From assembly GCF_000821305.1 (NCBI RefSeq), contig NZ_CCXK01000016.1, positions 237,033 to 301,032 on the forward strand: a stretch of DNA of 64,000 bases, written 5' to 3'. The notes below the pieces were generated by a model. It saw only the letters and a program-made list of their open reading frames with translations. It ran no database searches and had not been told where the DNA came from. A program made the translations under genes and the position numbers. Shown piece by piece: positions 25,257 through 34,569 of this stretch (within the stretch, counting starts at the first letter, position 1; every line of letters starts with the position of its first letter). Source of the DNA: Clostridium culturomicium. GTDB lineage: Bacteria > Bacillota > Clostridia > Clostridiales > Clostridiaceae.

Positions 25257-27866
25257 TTATTTATCTAAACTAGTTACTTCTACTTTTATTTTATCTTCCC
25301 CATCAGCCGTAACTGCTACAGTGCATCCATTAGTAATTTCCCCGGCAATAATTTTTTTAGCTATCATCGTTTCAAGGACATTACCGATATATCTCTTAAG
25401 CGGCCTTGCTCCATATACAGGATCATATCCTTCTTTTGCAAGAACTTCTTTTGCTAAATCATCCACTATAAGCGTAATATTTCTTTCAACAAGTCTTCTT
25501 CTCACATCATTAACAAAGATTTCAATTATCTGTTTAATTCCTTCCATGGATAATGGTTTGAACATAATTATATCATCCACACGATTTAAGAATTCTGGTT
25601 TGAATCTATGCTTCATTTCATTCATCACAAGTTTTCTTGTTCTCTCAGTAACTTCACCATTATCCTCTAATAAGAAATTACTTCCTATGTTAGATGTCAT
25701 AATAATTATTGTATTTTTAAAGTCTACAGTTTTACCCTTATTATCAGTAAGTCTTCCATCATCAAGAATCTGTAAGAAAATATTAAATACATCTTCATGA
25801 GCTTTCTCAATTTCATCGAATAAAATTACTGAATAAGGTTTTCTTCTAACTGCCTCAGTTAACTGTCCGCCTTCTTCGTATCCTACATATCCTGGAGGCG
25901 CTCCAATTAATCTTGATACTGCATATTTTTCCATATACTCAGACATATCAATCCTGATAATATTATCTTCGCTATCAAATAAATTTTTAGCAAGAGTTTT
26001 AGCAAGTTCTGTTTTACCAACACCAGTTGGTCCTAAGAATATAAAGGAACCTATCGGCTTATTTTCATCCTTCATTCCAGCCCTTGCTCTAATCACTGCA
26101 CTAGAAACCGCAGTAACTGCTTCCTCCTGTCCGATTACCCTCTTATGAAGATCATCCTCAAGACGTAGAAGCTTCTCTCTTTCACCTTCAACTAATCTTG
26201 AAACTGGTATTCCAGTCCATTTAGATACGATTTGAGAAATCTCTTCTTCTGTTACTTCTTCCTTAAGAAGGGCAGTATCATATCTCTCTCTCATCTTTTC
26301 TTCTTTTTCTTTTATTTCAGCTTCTAAACGTGGAATAGTACCATATTTAAGCTCAGCAGCACTGTTAAAATCATACTCTCGCTCATACATTTCAACCTTG
26401 CCCCTAGCTTCATCCAGCTGCTCTTTAAGGCTTCTAATTTCAAGAATTTTTGATTTTTCCTTCTCATATTTAGCAGTCATTTCATCATTTTTATCTTTTA
26501 ATTCTGCAAGTTCCTTTTGAAGCTCTTCTAATCTTTTTTTAGAACCTTCATCACTTTCCTTTAAAAGTGCTTCTCTTTCAGTTTCAAGTGTAAATAACTT
26601 TCTTCTAACCATATCTAACTCTGTTGGAAGAGAATCAATTTCACTTCTTATCATTGCTCCTGCTTCATCAATTAAATCTATAGCTTTATCCGGTAGAAAT
26701 CTATCCTGAATATATCTATGAGAAAGTTTTGCCGCTGCAACAATGGCTGAATCATGTATTCTTATTCCATGATGAATTTCAAACCTTTCCTTCAAACCTC
26801 TTAAAATAGAAATTGTATCTTGAACTGTAGGTTCGTCTGCTATAACTGGTTGGAATCTTCTTTCAAGAGCCTTATCTTTTTCGATATATTGTCTATACTC
26901 ATCAAAAGTAGTTGCTCCAATACAGTGAAGTTCTCCTCTAGCAAGCATTGGCTTGATTAAATTTCCAGCATCCATTGCTCCATCAGTTTTTCCAGCACCT
27001 ACAATGGTGTGAATCTCATCTATGAATAAGATTATCTTTCCATCAGCACCTTTAACTTCATTAAGAACAGCTTTGAGTCTTTCTTCAAATTCACCTCTGT
27101 ACTTAGCTCCTGCAATTAATGCTCCCATATCGAGTGAGAATATTATTCTATCTTTTAAGCCTTCAGGTACATCTCCTCTTACTATTCTTTCCGCTAATCC
27201 TTCAACTATAGCAGTTTTACCAACCCCAGGCTCTCCGATAAGTACAGGATTATTTTTTGTCCTTCTTGAAAGAATTCTAATTACTCTTCTAATTTCTTCA
27301 TCTCTTCCTATAACAGGGTCAAGCTTGTGATTTTTAGCTAACTCCACAAGGTTTGTTCCATATTTAGCTAGAGCATCATAAGTACCTTCAGGATCATTAG
27401 TGTCAACTCTTTGATTTCCTCTAACCTGTGATAGGACTTCCATAAATCTATCCTTTGTTATATTAAACTCTTTTAAAATTTTACCTACTGTCCCTTTAGC
27501 ATCTATATCCATAATAGCTAACATAACATGTTCAACACTAATGTATGAATCATTAAACTTAGCAGAAATATCTTCTGCTTTTAATAGCACTTCATTTATT
27601 CTTCTTGTTGCTGTAATTCCTGAAGAACGAGCTCCTTCTCCCAAAACTTGTGGCATTCTATTAAGTTCTAAAGCGACCCTGCTTTTTAAACCTTCTAAAT
27701 TTACACCCATTTTTTCAAATACACTTGGTATTAATCCATCCTTTTGATTTAAAAGTGCTGAAAATAAGTGGATTATATCAAGCTGCTGATGATTATATCT
27801 TACTGCTTCATCATAAGCATCATTTAAACTTTGTTGTACTCTCAAAGTTAACTTTTCATTTTCCAT
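25257..27866 (-). CDS. clpB: ClpB protein disaggregase (Hsp100)
   Basis: An 869-residue AAA+ chaperone of full ClpB length: Clp_N repeats (1-145), first AAA+ module with GEPGVGKTA, a coiled-coil M domain (about 410-525, ELQKELAELKDKNDEM...), and a second AAA+ module with GPTGVGKTE and the ClpB-type C-terminal part. It has no ClpP-binding loop, which fits a disaggregase working with DnaK. It lies 35 bases after a MarR-type regulator gene and probably shares its promoter. No CIRCE element or CtsR-type heptamer repeat was seen in the promoter region. Confidence 0.96.
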   Translation of the reverse strand: MENEKLTLRVQQSLNDAYDEAVRYNHQQLDIIHLFSALLNQKDGLIPSVFEKMGVNLEGLKSRVALELNRMPQVLGEGARSSGITATRRINEVLLKAEDISAKFNDSYISVEHVMLAIMDIDAKGTVGKILKEFNITKDRFMEVLSQVRGNQRVDTNDPEGTYDALAKYGTNLVELAKNHKLDPVIGRDEEIRRVIRILSRRTKNNPVLIGEPGVGKTAIVEGLAERIVRGDVPEGLKDRIIFSLDMGALIAGAKYRGEFEERLKAVLNEVKGADGKIILFIDEIHTIVGAGKTDGAMDAGNLIKPMLARGELHCIGATTFDEYRQYIEKDKALERRFQPVIADEPTVQDTISILRGLKERFEIHHGIRIHDSAIVAAAKLSHRYIQDRFLPDKAIDLIDEAGAMIRSEIDSLPTELDMVRRKLFTLETEREALLKESDEGSKKRLEELQKELAELKDKNDEMTAKYEKEKSKILEIRSLKEQLDEARGKVEMYEREYDFNSAAELKYGTIPRLEAEIKEKEEKMRERYDTALLKEEVTEEEISQIVSKWTGIPVSRLVEGEREKLLRLEDDLHKRVIGQEEAVTAVSSAVIRARAGMKDENKPIGSFIFLGPTGVGKTELAKTLAKNLFDSEDNIIRIDMSEYMEKYAVSRLIGAPPGYVGYEEGGQLTEAVRRKPYSVILFDEIEKAHEDVFNIFLQILDDGRLTDNKGKTVDFKNTIIIMTSNIGSNFLLEDNGEVTERTRKLVMNEMKHRFKPEFLNRVDDIIMFKPLSMEGIKQIIEIFVNDVRRRLVERNITLIVDDLAKEVLAKEGYDPVYGARPLKRYIGNVLETMIAKKIIAGEITNGCTVAVTADGEDKIKVEVTSLDK

Positions 27867-27901
27867 AACGTCTTCTCCCTTCTAAAACATAAAATTCTGC
27901 A

Positions 27902-28339
27902 CTATATATTATTAATCATTTTTCTTAAAAGCTGCATCAGCAGCTCTCTTTCTTCATTTGTATCTAAGGCATTTAATAAATAACCATATAGTTTTCGTTC
28001 AAAGGCAAGCTGTTCATCACGAACTCTGCATCCTTCCTCCGTCAGCTTTAATCCATAGGATCTTCTATCTCTTATGCTGATAATTCTATTAATATAATTC
28101 ATTCTTTCTAATCTGTCTATGGCACTAGTTAATGTACTTTTAGGAATATCTAACTGGGCACATATTTCCTTTAATATAATATCTTCAGTGCCATAAACCA
28201 TATTAATTATGCTAACTTCCATAGACGTCAGTTTATATATTCTCGGAAATTCTTCCTTTAATTCCTCCTCTTTGCAAGGATTTACAAACATTTTACATAA
28301 ACTGCAAAACTCTTCAATTTGCTTATCTCTATCATCCAT
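27902..28339 (-). CDS. MarR-family transcriptional regulator upstream of clpB
   Basis: A 145-residue winged-helix protein: recognition region EICAQLDIPKSTLTSAIDRLERMNYI, then the wing ISIRDRRSYGLKLTEEG. Unusual cysteines C12, C15 and C22 lie in the N-terminal dimerisation helix (CSLCKMFVNPC), suggesting thiol-based sensing; that is inference. AAGGGG precedes the ATG. Two AGTAC-N7-GTACT palindromes at its promoter make autoregulation likely, and clpB follows in the same direction, so the protein may govern a stress operon. Confidence 0.85.
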   Translation of the reverse strand: MDDRDKQIEEFCSLCKMFVNPCKEEELKEEFPRIYKLTSMEVSIINMVYGTEDIILKEICAQLDIPKSTLTSAIDRLERMNYINRIISIRDRRSYGLKLTEEGCRVRDEQLAFERKLYGYLLNALDTNEERELLMQLLRKMINNI

Positions 28340-28490
28340 TTAACTTACCCCTTAAAACAAAATACTATAATTAAATCTTTATGAAATACATTAGAGACTT
28401 TCAATTTTCTTCATTAAACTATACAAGCCTCCATCATTTTATATAAGAAATCATTTGTTTATTATTATTTACCAAAGATTAAAAATAATT

Positions 28491-28507
28491 AGTACGACAT
28501 TCGTACT
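28491..28507. promoter_or_regulatory. operator-like palindrome 1, AGTAC-N7-GTACT
   Basis: AGTACGACATTCGTACT has perfect 7-base arms around CAT. It lies about 8-25 bases downstream of the predicted start of the marR transcript and matches palindrome 2 in arm sequence and spacing. Confidence 0.7.
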
Positions 28508-28521
28508 TTACCTTTAAGTAA

Positions 28522-28550
28522 ATAGTACACCCATCGTACTATTTTGTCAA
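28522..28550 (-). promoter_or_regulatory. marR-clpB promoter with operator-like palindrome 2
   Basis: On the minus strand: TTGACA (complement of 28545-28550), exactly 17 bases, TACTAT (complement of 28522-28527). The palindrome ATAGTAC...GTACTAT (28522-28542) covers the -10 box and most of the spacer, so a bound repressor would block polymerase. The centres of the two palindromes are 33 bases apart, about three helical turns. Confidence 0.75.
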
Positions 28551-28563
28551 CATATTTTTTCAT

Positions 28564-28594
28564 AAAAAAAGAACATTTCACAAAGAAATGTTCT
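28564..28594 (-). terminator. terminator after degV-family gene
   Basis: AGAACATTTC (28570-28579) pairs with GAAATGTTCT (28585-28594); on the minus strand a run of seven Ts follows. Confidence 0.88.
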
Positions 28595-28603
28595 GCTATT
28601 AAT

Positions 28604-29452
28604 TTACTTATTTAATTGAAGAATCGAAAGTCCTAAAGATTTTGGTCCTGTATGAACTCCCATAGCTGGTCCAATATTTTCTAAAGCTATACTTTCCACA
28701 CGTGAATTTTTTTTAAAACTATCAAAAAAGGCTTTAGCTTCTTCCATTGCATCTCCGCTTAAAACCCATACCTTACAAGGTGACTTTTCTAAGTGCTCTT
28801 CCAAGATTTTTTTCAATTTATTGAGAGATTGAACTCGTCCCCTACTTTGAGAAAACCTATATAATAAACCTTCATCATTTGAAGATATTATAGGTTTTAA
28901 GTGAATCATTTCACCTAAGGTACCTTTAATTTTGCTAATTCTTCCACCTCTAACCATATATTCCAATGTATTAACTACAACATACCCAAAAACTCTTTTT
29001 CTAACATCTTCAAGCTTTTCTAAGATCTCCTCAACCTTCATTCCCTTGTCCACCATTTCAGCAGCTTCAAGAGCTATTGTTCCTTGAGGATATCCTAAAG
29101 TTCTTGTGTCAAAGAAACTAAAATTAAGCCCCTCATAATCTTCAGCTAATAATTTCAAACTATTTAAGGTTCCTGATAATTTACTTGAAACAGTGACAAC
29201 TATAACATCAGTATATCCTTCAGCTTTAACTTCATCGAAAACATTTTTGCAATACTCCATATTAGGTAATGAAGTCGTTGGTACTTCTTCAGCTAAGGAA
29301 GCATATAACTGTTCTGGACTTATTTCAACCTTGTCCAAGTATTCTTTATTTTTATATATTACTCTTGAAGGTAATATTCCTATATTATGCTCTTTAGCAG
29401 TTTCTAAGCTCAAGTCGCATGCACTATCTGAAATAATTTTTATCTTTTGCAA
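28604..29452 (-). CDS. DegV family fatty-acid-binding protein
   Basis: A 282-residue two-domain DegV protein: ISDSACDLS at the N-terminus, EVPTTSLPNMEYC (lipid head-group Ser/Thr region), VSSKLSGTLNSL and the C-terminal IGPAMGVHTGPKSLGL. DegV/FakB proteins bind a fatty acid and present it to the FakA kinase; no fakA lies in this window. The start is a TTG at 29450-29452 preceded by GAGGAGGAA at good spacing; no ATG is better placed. Confidence 0.88.
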   Translation of the reverse strand: MQKIKIISDSACDLSLETAKEHNIGILPSRVIYKNKEYLDKVEISPEQLYASLAEEVPTTSLPNMEYCKNVFDEVKAEGYTDVIVVTVSSKLSGTLNSLKLLAEDYEGLNFSFFDTRTLGYPQGTIALEAAEMVDKGMKVEEILEKLEDVRKRVFGYVVVNTLEYMVRGGRISKIKGTLGEMIHLKPIISSNDEGLLYRFSQSRGRVQSLNKLKKILEEHLEKSPCKVWVLSGDAMEEAKAFFDSFKKNSRVESIALENIGPAMGVHTGPKSLGLSILQLNK

Positions 29453-29674
29453 AATTAATTCCTCCTCGACACATCAATGGCTTAACTATATCATACCTCC
29501 ACCCCTTTAACAATGAAAAATTTAAATATTAGCTGAATTTTTAAAACTTATTTTCTTTTGTTTTAAAAATTTAATATAACCTTATTTCTTTTATTTATTG
29601 TTTCCTATTTTCATCTTAATTATAATAAAGGTTGCAAAATTAGATTAATACATTTTGGCATTTTAAATTTATTT

Positions 29675-30460
29675 TTAAAACTTATCTTGTTTTTTCATCC
29701 AACTTTCTACTGCTTTAATTAAGCCATTATTCATCTCTTTCATAAAATCTGATCCAAATTTTCTACCATAAAGTAATTGACCAAAATTTTCCGCATTATA
29801 TACATTAGGTATTGGAACATTTCGGTCATTTTCATTATACATTTCAAAAATTTCTTCTTCTGTCAATTCCTTATACTCCTCTTCAAAAACAACATACTTC
29901 TTATCAAATCTTGTTTTTGGAGTTCTCGGATAATCTTCAGGATAATAACCTAAACATAACATTGCTACCGGAGTCGCCCAATTAGGAAGATTTAATAATT
30001 TTCTATGAGTATCATAATTTTCAACAATATCTCCTATATAGCATGTACCGAGTCCTAATGATTCTGCTGCAACAACAGCATTTTGTGCTGCAATAAAAGC
30101 ATCTCCTGCCGCTAAGAATAATTGAGCTAAATCTGGAGTATTTAAGTTTTTATTATTTTTTTCGCAATATTCTCCAACTCCACTAACTTTAAAGTATTTA
30201 TTCATTTTATGAGAGTCAGCTACAAAAACTATCACCACTGGTGCCTTTGCTATAAAAGGCTGATTATCACATGTTTGTGAAAGCCTTTTTTTCTTTTCTT
30301 CATCTCTAATAACAATCATTGAATACATCATTGTATTTCCTGCAGTTGGTGCTCTCATGGCACTATTAAGTATCACATCCAAAACTTCAGGAGCTACTTC
30401 TCTTTCTGAATACTTTCTCAAAGATACCCTCTTATTTATTAAATCTATTGTAGAGTTCAT
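29675..30460 (-). CDS. nitroreductase family protein
   Basis: A 261-residue FMN-dependent oxidoreductase with KRVSLRKYSEREV, SAMRAPTAGNTMMYS (FMN-binding Arg and Ala loop), AAGDAFIAAQNAVVAAESLGLGTCYIGDI and a longer C-terminal tail with PKTRFDKKYVVFEEEY. Members reduce nitro compounds, quinones or flavins with NAD(P)H. I start at the ATG at 30458-30460, where GGAGGGG lies six bases upstream; the frame opens 13 codons earlier without a ribosome site. Confidence 0.88.
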   Translation of the reverse strand: MNSTIDLINKRVSLRKYSEREVAPEVLDVILNSAMRAPTAGNTMMYSMIVIRDEEKKKRLSQTCDNQPFIAKAPVVIVFVADSHKMNKYFKVSGVGEYCEKNNKNLNTPDLAQLFLAAGDAFIAAQNAVVAAESLGLGTCYIGDIVENYDTHRKLLNLPNWATPVAMLCLGYYPEDYPRTPKTRFDKKYVVFEEEYKELTEEEIFEMYNENDRNVPIPNVYNAENFGQLLYGRKFGSDFMKEMNNGLIKAVESWMKKQDKF

Positions 30461-30532
30461 GTATTTCCCCTCCATTTTTAAAAAAATCAGAATATTCAAT
30501 AATAATTTTACATCTTATCTCATTTATTGTCT

Positions 30533-30572
30533 ACTGAAAAAACAGCAGTGAATCGATGATCCACTACTGTTT
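30533..30572 (-). terminator. terminator after ygiQ
   Basis: AAACAGCAGTG pairs with CACTACTGTTT (one G-T pair on the transcript strand); on the minus strand TTTTTTCAG follows. Confidence 0.75.
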
Positions 30573-30582
30573 CCATAATAAT

Positions 30583-32553
30583 TTATACTCTTGTTTTTTT
30601 CATTTTATTATTTTTTATTGATGACTTTCCTTTTCTGCCATCAAACTTATTTTTCGTTTTCCCCGCTATCTTATCTTTGCCTTTAAATGTTGAAGATCTA
30701 GATTTTCTAACATCTGTCCCCTTACTTTTATTGTTTCTTTTAGAATTGTTATTTCTTTGACTTCTTGGTCTTATCAAGCATTTTGGTCCATTTCCAATAA
30801 GGTCTTCACGCCCTGCCATAATTAAGGCATCATATACAATATCGTATTTCTTAGGATTTCTAAATTGAAGTAAAGCTCTTTGCATTGCTTTCTCCATTTT
30901 GCTTTTAGGAATATATACCTTTTCCATTGTTAACGGATCAATCCCAGTATAAAACATGGTTGTAGAAAGAGTGCCTGGTGTTGGATAAAAGTCCTGCACC
31001 TGTTCCGGTTGATAATTAATATCTCTAAGATATTCAGCAAGTTCAATGGCAGAATCCAATGTACTTCCTGGATGACTTGACATTAAATATGGAATTATAT
31101 ACTGTTTTTTTCCCACTTCATTAGTAATCTTGTTAAATTTATCCACAAATTTACCATAAGTTTTCCCAGCAGGTTTACCCATGTATTTTAACACACCTTC
31201 ACATATATGCTCTGGAGCGACCTTTAACTGTCCACTTACATGATGTTCTACTAACTCCTTAAAGAAAACATCATTTTTATCTGCCATAATGTAATCATAT
31301 CTTAATCCTGAACGAACAAAGGCTTTTTTCACCTTAGGTACTGCTCTAACCTTCCTAAGCAGCTCTAAATATTCCGTATGGTCTGCATCAATATTCTTAC
31401 ATGGCTTAGGGAATAAACATTGCTTATTCTTACATGCTCCATGCTTTAATTGAGTTTTACATGCAGGACGTCTAAAGTTTGCTGTTGGTCCACCAACATC
31501 ATGAATATATCCCTTGAAGTCTGGTAATTCCGTTATCTCCTTTACCTCTTCTAAGATAGACTCCTCACTTCTGCTTTGAACAATTCTTCCTTGATGAAAA
31601 GTTATAGCACAAAAAGAACAATTTCCAAAGCACCCTCTTGAGCTTACAACACTGAATTTAACTTCTTCTATAGCAGCTATACCACCCTGAGCTTCATAGC
31701 ATGGATGATAATTTTTCACGTAAGGAAGACCATATACATGATCTAATTCTTCTCTTGTTAGCGGCATCTCTGGCGGGTTCTGAACCACAAAGCGATTAGC
31801 ATGTTTTTGTACTAAAACCTTCCCCCTCACAGGATCCTGCTCTTCATATTGTATTTTAAAAGCTTTTGCATACTCAATTTTATCTCTGCAAACATCTTTA
31901 TAAGATGGAATTTCTATATAATCTGCCACATCATTAATATCATCTACTATATAACAAGTACCTGGTACGTGTCTTATATATCTTACCTGTAATCCATCAT
32001 TCATGCAATTTGCAACCTCTACAATTTGCTTCTCACTCATACCATAAATAAGCAGGTCTGCTCCACTATCCACTAGCATGGATTTTCTAACCTTATCACT
32101 CCAGTAATCATAGTGTGCAAATCTTCTAAGACTTGCCTCAACACCACCAATCACTATTGGAATACTTTTATATGCCTCTCTAATTTTATTGCAGTATACT
32201 ATTGTAGCCCTGTCAGGCCTTAATCCCATCTTTCCACCTGGAGAATAAAAATCTTTATCTCTAAGCTTTTTAGATACTGTATAATGGTTAACCATGGAGT
32301 CCATATTCCCACCATTTACCAAGAACCCTAGTCTTGGTCTTCCAAGCTTCATAAAATCTTTAGTATCATTCCAAGCTGGCTGTGCTATAATACCAACCTT
32401 ATAACCCGCATCTTCTAACACTCTGGAAATTATGGCTGTCCCAAAACTATGGTGATCTATATATGCATCTCCTGTAACAATAATGAAATCTACTTGATCC
32501 CATCCTCTTTCTATCATATCCTTTTTAAATATTGGTAAAAATTTATTTATCAT
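30583..32553 (-). CDS. YgiQ family radical SAM protein
   Basis: A 656-residue protein with the long YgiQ N-terminal domain (FIIVTGDAYIDHHSFGTAIISR, then GLRPDRATIVYCN), a radical SAM core with the cluster motif C308-X3-C312-X2-C315 (RGCFGNCSFC), a second cysteine-rich insert (CKTQLKHGACKNKQCLFPKPC), and a very basic Lys/Arg/Ser tail. The family reaction is unknown. The basic tail suggests RNA or ribosome association, which is inference. It stands alone with a terminator on each side. Confidence 0.9.
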   Translation of the reverse strand: MINKFLPIFKKDMIERGWDQVDFIIVTGDAYIDHHSFGTAIISRVLEDAGYKVGIIAQPAWNDTKDFMKLGRPRLGFLVNGGNMDSMVNHYTVSKKLRDKDFYSPGGKMGLRPDRATIVYCNKIREAYKSIPIVIGGVEASLRRFAHYDYWSDKVRKSMLVDSGADLLIYGMSEKQIVEVANCMNDGLQVRYIRHVPGTCYIVDDINDVADYIEIPSYKDVCRDKIEYAKAFKIQYEEQDPVRGKVLVQKHANRFVVQNPPEMPLTREELDHVYGLPYVKNYHPCYEAQGGIAAIEEVKFSVVSSRGCFGNCSFCAITFHQGRIVQSRSEESILEEVKEITELPDFKGYIHDVGGPTANFRRPACKTQLKHGACKNKQCLFPKPCKNIDADHTEYLELLRKVRAVPKVKKAFVRSGLRYDYIMADKNDVFFKELVEHHVSGQLKVAPEHICEGVLKYMGKPAGKTYGKFVDKFNKITNEVGKKQYIIPYLMSSHPGSTLDSAIELAEYLRDINYQPEQVQDFYPTPGTLSTTMFYTGIDPLTMEKVYIPKSKMEKAMQRALLQFRNPKKYDIVYDALIMAGREDLIGNGPKCLIRPRSQRNNNSKRNNKSKGTDVRKSRSSTFKGKDKIAGKTKNKFDGRKGKSSIKNNKMKKTRV

Positions 32554-32623
32554 TATCTCACCTACTCAACTATAGTCTCAACCATTATAATATAATATAA
32601 ACAAAATTTCATTGTAAAAAAAT

Positions 32624-32660
32624 ACAAGAAACTACTTTATATAAGTAATTTCTTGTATTT
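32624..32660 (-). terminator. terminator after gap
   Basis: A 14-bp stem with one mismatch (32624-32637 with 32642-32655) has T-rich tails on both strands. Confidence 0.75.
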
Positions 32661-32704
32661 TTAACCTTATCACATTTTATCCTAATTAAATTACAATATA
32701 ACTT

Positions 32705-33736
32705 TTATGCTATCTTTTTATTTTTCTCTGCACTTAATAACTCTGATATTTTTTCTGTTAAATCTAATACTCTTGAAGAGTAGCCCCATTCATTATCATA
32801 CCAAGCAGCTATCTTTATCATATTTCCATTAGCCATTGTTGACAAACCATCAACAATTGAAGCACGACTATCGCCTTTAAAATCTATAGAAACTAAAGGT
32901 AATTCACAAACCCCTAAAATTCCATGTAATTCTCCCTCTGCTGCTACTTTAAGAACCTGGTTAACCTCTGTTGCTGTAACATTTTTTGATACCTGGCAAA
33001 CTAAATCCGTAATAGAAACTGCCGCTGTTGGAACCCTTAATGCAAAACCATCAAGCTTTCCTTTTAGTTGTGGCAATACCTTTGATACTGCTTTAGCAGC
33101 ACCTGTTGTTGTAGGCACAATAGATTCTCCAGCTGCCCTTGCTCTTCTTAAATCTTTATGAGACTTATCTAGAATCTGTTGATCATTAGTCATAGAGTGA
33201 ACAGTTGTTATAAATCCCTTTTCTATTCCAAAGTTTTCATCTATAACCTTTGCCACTGGAGCTAAGCAGTTAGTTGTACATGATGCATTAGATATTATAG
33301 TATGCTTTTCAATATCCAGCTTTTCATCATTCACACCCATTACGATTGTAATATCCTCGTCCTTTCCAGGTGCGGTTAGAACTATTTTTTGAGCTCCAGC
33401 CTCAACATGTCCCATTAATTCTTCTTTACTTTTAAATTTACCTGTAGATTCAACTACAACATTAACGCCTAACTCAGCCCATGGAATATCCTTTGGCATA
33501 TTACAGCGTGTTATTTTTATCTCTTTTCCATTAATAATCATCGAATCTTTTGTAGTCCTTACATCTCCATTGAAAACTCCAAAGCATGAATCATATTTAA
33601 ATAAATGAGCTAATGTTTCCACATCTGCTCTAGCATTTATAGCTACTATATTAAAATTCTTATTATTTTTCTCACAAGCTATCCTAAGAAAAGTTCTTCC
33701 AATTCTTCCAAATCCGTTTATACCAACATTTATCAT
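32705..33736 (-). CDS. gap: glyceraldehyde-3-phosphate dehydrogenase
   Basis: A 343-residue enzyme with the N-terminal Rossmann motif GINGFGRIGRTFLR, the active-site block SNASCTTNCLAPVAK (catalytic Cys), TTTGAAKAVSKVLPQLKGK, and the C-terminal WYDNEWGYSSRV. It oxidises glyceraldehyde 3-phosphate in glycolysis. No pgk, tpi or cggR lies next to it, so it is not in the usual glycolytic operon and may be a second gap copy. GGGGGTTTATT precedes the ATG. Confidence 0.97.
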   Translation of the reverse strand: MINVGINGFGRIGRTFLRIACEKNNKNFNIVAINARADVETLAHLFKYDSCFGVFNGDVRTTKDSMIINGKEIKITRCNMPKDIPWAELGVNVVVESTGKFKSKEELMGHVEAGAQKIVLTAPGKDEDITIVMGVNDEKLDIEKHTIISNASCTTNCLAPVAKVIDENFGIEKGFITTVHSMTNDQQILDKSHKDLRRARAAGESIVPTTTGAAKAVSKVLPQLKGKLDGFALRVPTAAVSITDLVCQVSKNVTATEVNQVLKVAAEGELHGILGVCELPLVSIDFKGDSRASIVDGLSTMANGNMIKIAAWYDNEWGYSSRVLDLTEKISELLSAEKNKKIA

Positions 33737-33773
33737 AATAAACCCCCGTTTAACTGTTGTACTATTTGTTATT

Positions 33774-33802
33774 ATTGTATATCACTTTTCTCGCTTAGTC
33801 AA
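33774..33802 (-). promoter_or_regulatory. sigma-A-type promoter for gap
   Basis: On the minus strand: TTGACT (complement of 33797-33802), 17 bases, TACAAT (complement of 33774-33779), about 40 bases before the gap start codon. Confidence 0.75.
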
Positions 33803-33973
33803 TTATTATGTATCACTTTTAACACTGTTAATTTCGAATTAGCTACATTATTTTTCCACCTTGCTTCATTTTTCTTCATTTCTCTCTTTCTTTTAATTTG
33901 AAAGTCTTTGATAAAACACTCACTTTTAAGCACTATTATCAATCACATTGTGCTATACAATATAATTGAACAT

Positions 33974-34010
33974 AAAAATATCACCTCAATAAAAATATCA
34001 AGGTGATATT
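33974..34010 (-). terminator. terminator after thioredoxin gene
   Basis: AATATCACCT pairs with AGGTGATATT (34001-34010); on the minus strand TTTTTATG follows. The 160 bases between this and the gap promoter hold nothing else I can support. Confidence 0.85.
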
Positions 34011-34031
34011 AACCATAATTAAAAATTTTTA

Positions 34032-34340
34032 CTACAGATGTTTTGCTAATTTATTTTTAATATCCTCTGGTGGCATATATCCAATCATTCTATCAACAGG
34101 ATGTCCATCCTTTAATATAATCATTGTAGGTACACTCATAACAGAAAATTTTCTTGCAAGCGCTCTACTTTCATCAATATCAAGTTTATAAAACTTTGCT
34201 TTTCCGTCAAAATCCTCTTGAAGATCCTCTAAAACAGGACTTAGCCTTTGACAAGGACCACACCATGTTGCATAGAAATCTACCAAAACTAAACCTGTAT
34301 CAGTTGCTTTTTCAAAATTGTCTTCATTTATTACTTTCAT
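34032..34340 (-). CDS. trxA: thioredoxin
   Basis: A 102-residue thioredoxin with the active site ATWCGPCQRLSP (W26-C27-G28-P29-C30), the buried Asp of KLDIDES and the cis-proline loop VPTMIIL. It serves general disulfide reduction in the cytoplasm. No thioredoxin reductase gene is adjacent. GGGGAGGG lies before the ATG. Clostridia usually carry several thioredoxins, so the trxA name marks the type, not a proven main copy. Confidence 0.93.
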   Translation of the reverse strand: MKVINEDNFEKATDTGLVLVDFYATWCGPCQRLSPVLEDLQEDFDGKAKFYKLDIDESRALARKFSVMSVPTMIILKDGHPVDRMIGYMPPEDIKNKLAKHL

Positions 34341-34569
34341 AATACCCTCCCCAAAATTACTTTTATAATATTATTCTACTATATTATAGAAATAATTGTA
34401 ACTTATGGAACACATATTATGTATAAACATAAATAAAAACTTAGTTTGATTATTAATTCATTTCTAAACACTTCTTTTGTACACCTAAAGCATTTAATAT
34501 TGAAACTCATTTAATCAAACTAAGTTCTTCTTATATTAGTTTTACCCTATGCGTTAATAATATTCTTAA

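Noticed and set aside
25240..25800. 186-codon open frame antisense to clpB
   Set aside because: clpB is unmistakable on the other strand; the frame has no good ribosome site and low-complexity Ser/Ile/Leu composition.
28340..28560. CIRCE or CtsR heat-shock operator upstream of marR-clpB
   Set aside because: I found neither the CIRCE inverted repeat nor tandem CtsR heptamers; only the AGTAC-N7-GTACT palindromes are present.
33810..33900. A 26-codon frame on the minus strand between thioredoxin and gap
   Set aside because: It has only a weak purine-rich upstream stretch, no terminator of its own and an unremarkable Asn/Lys composition, so chance is as likely.
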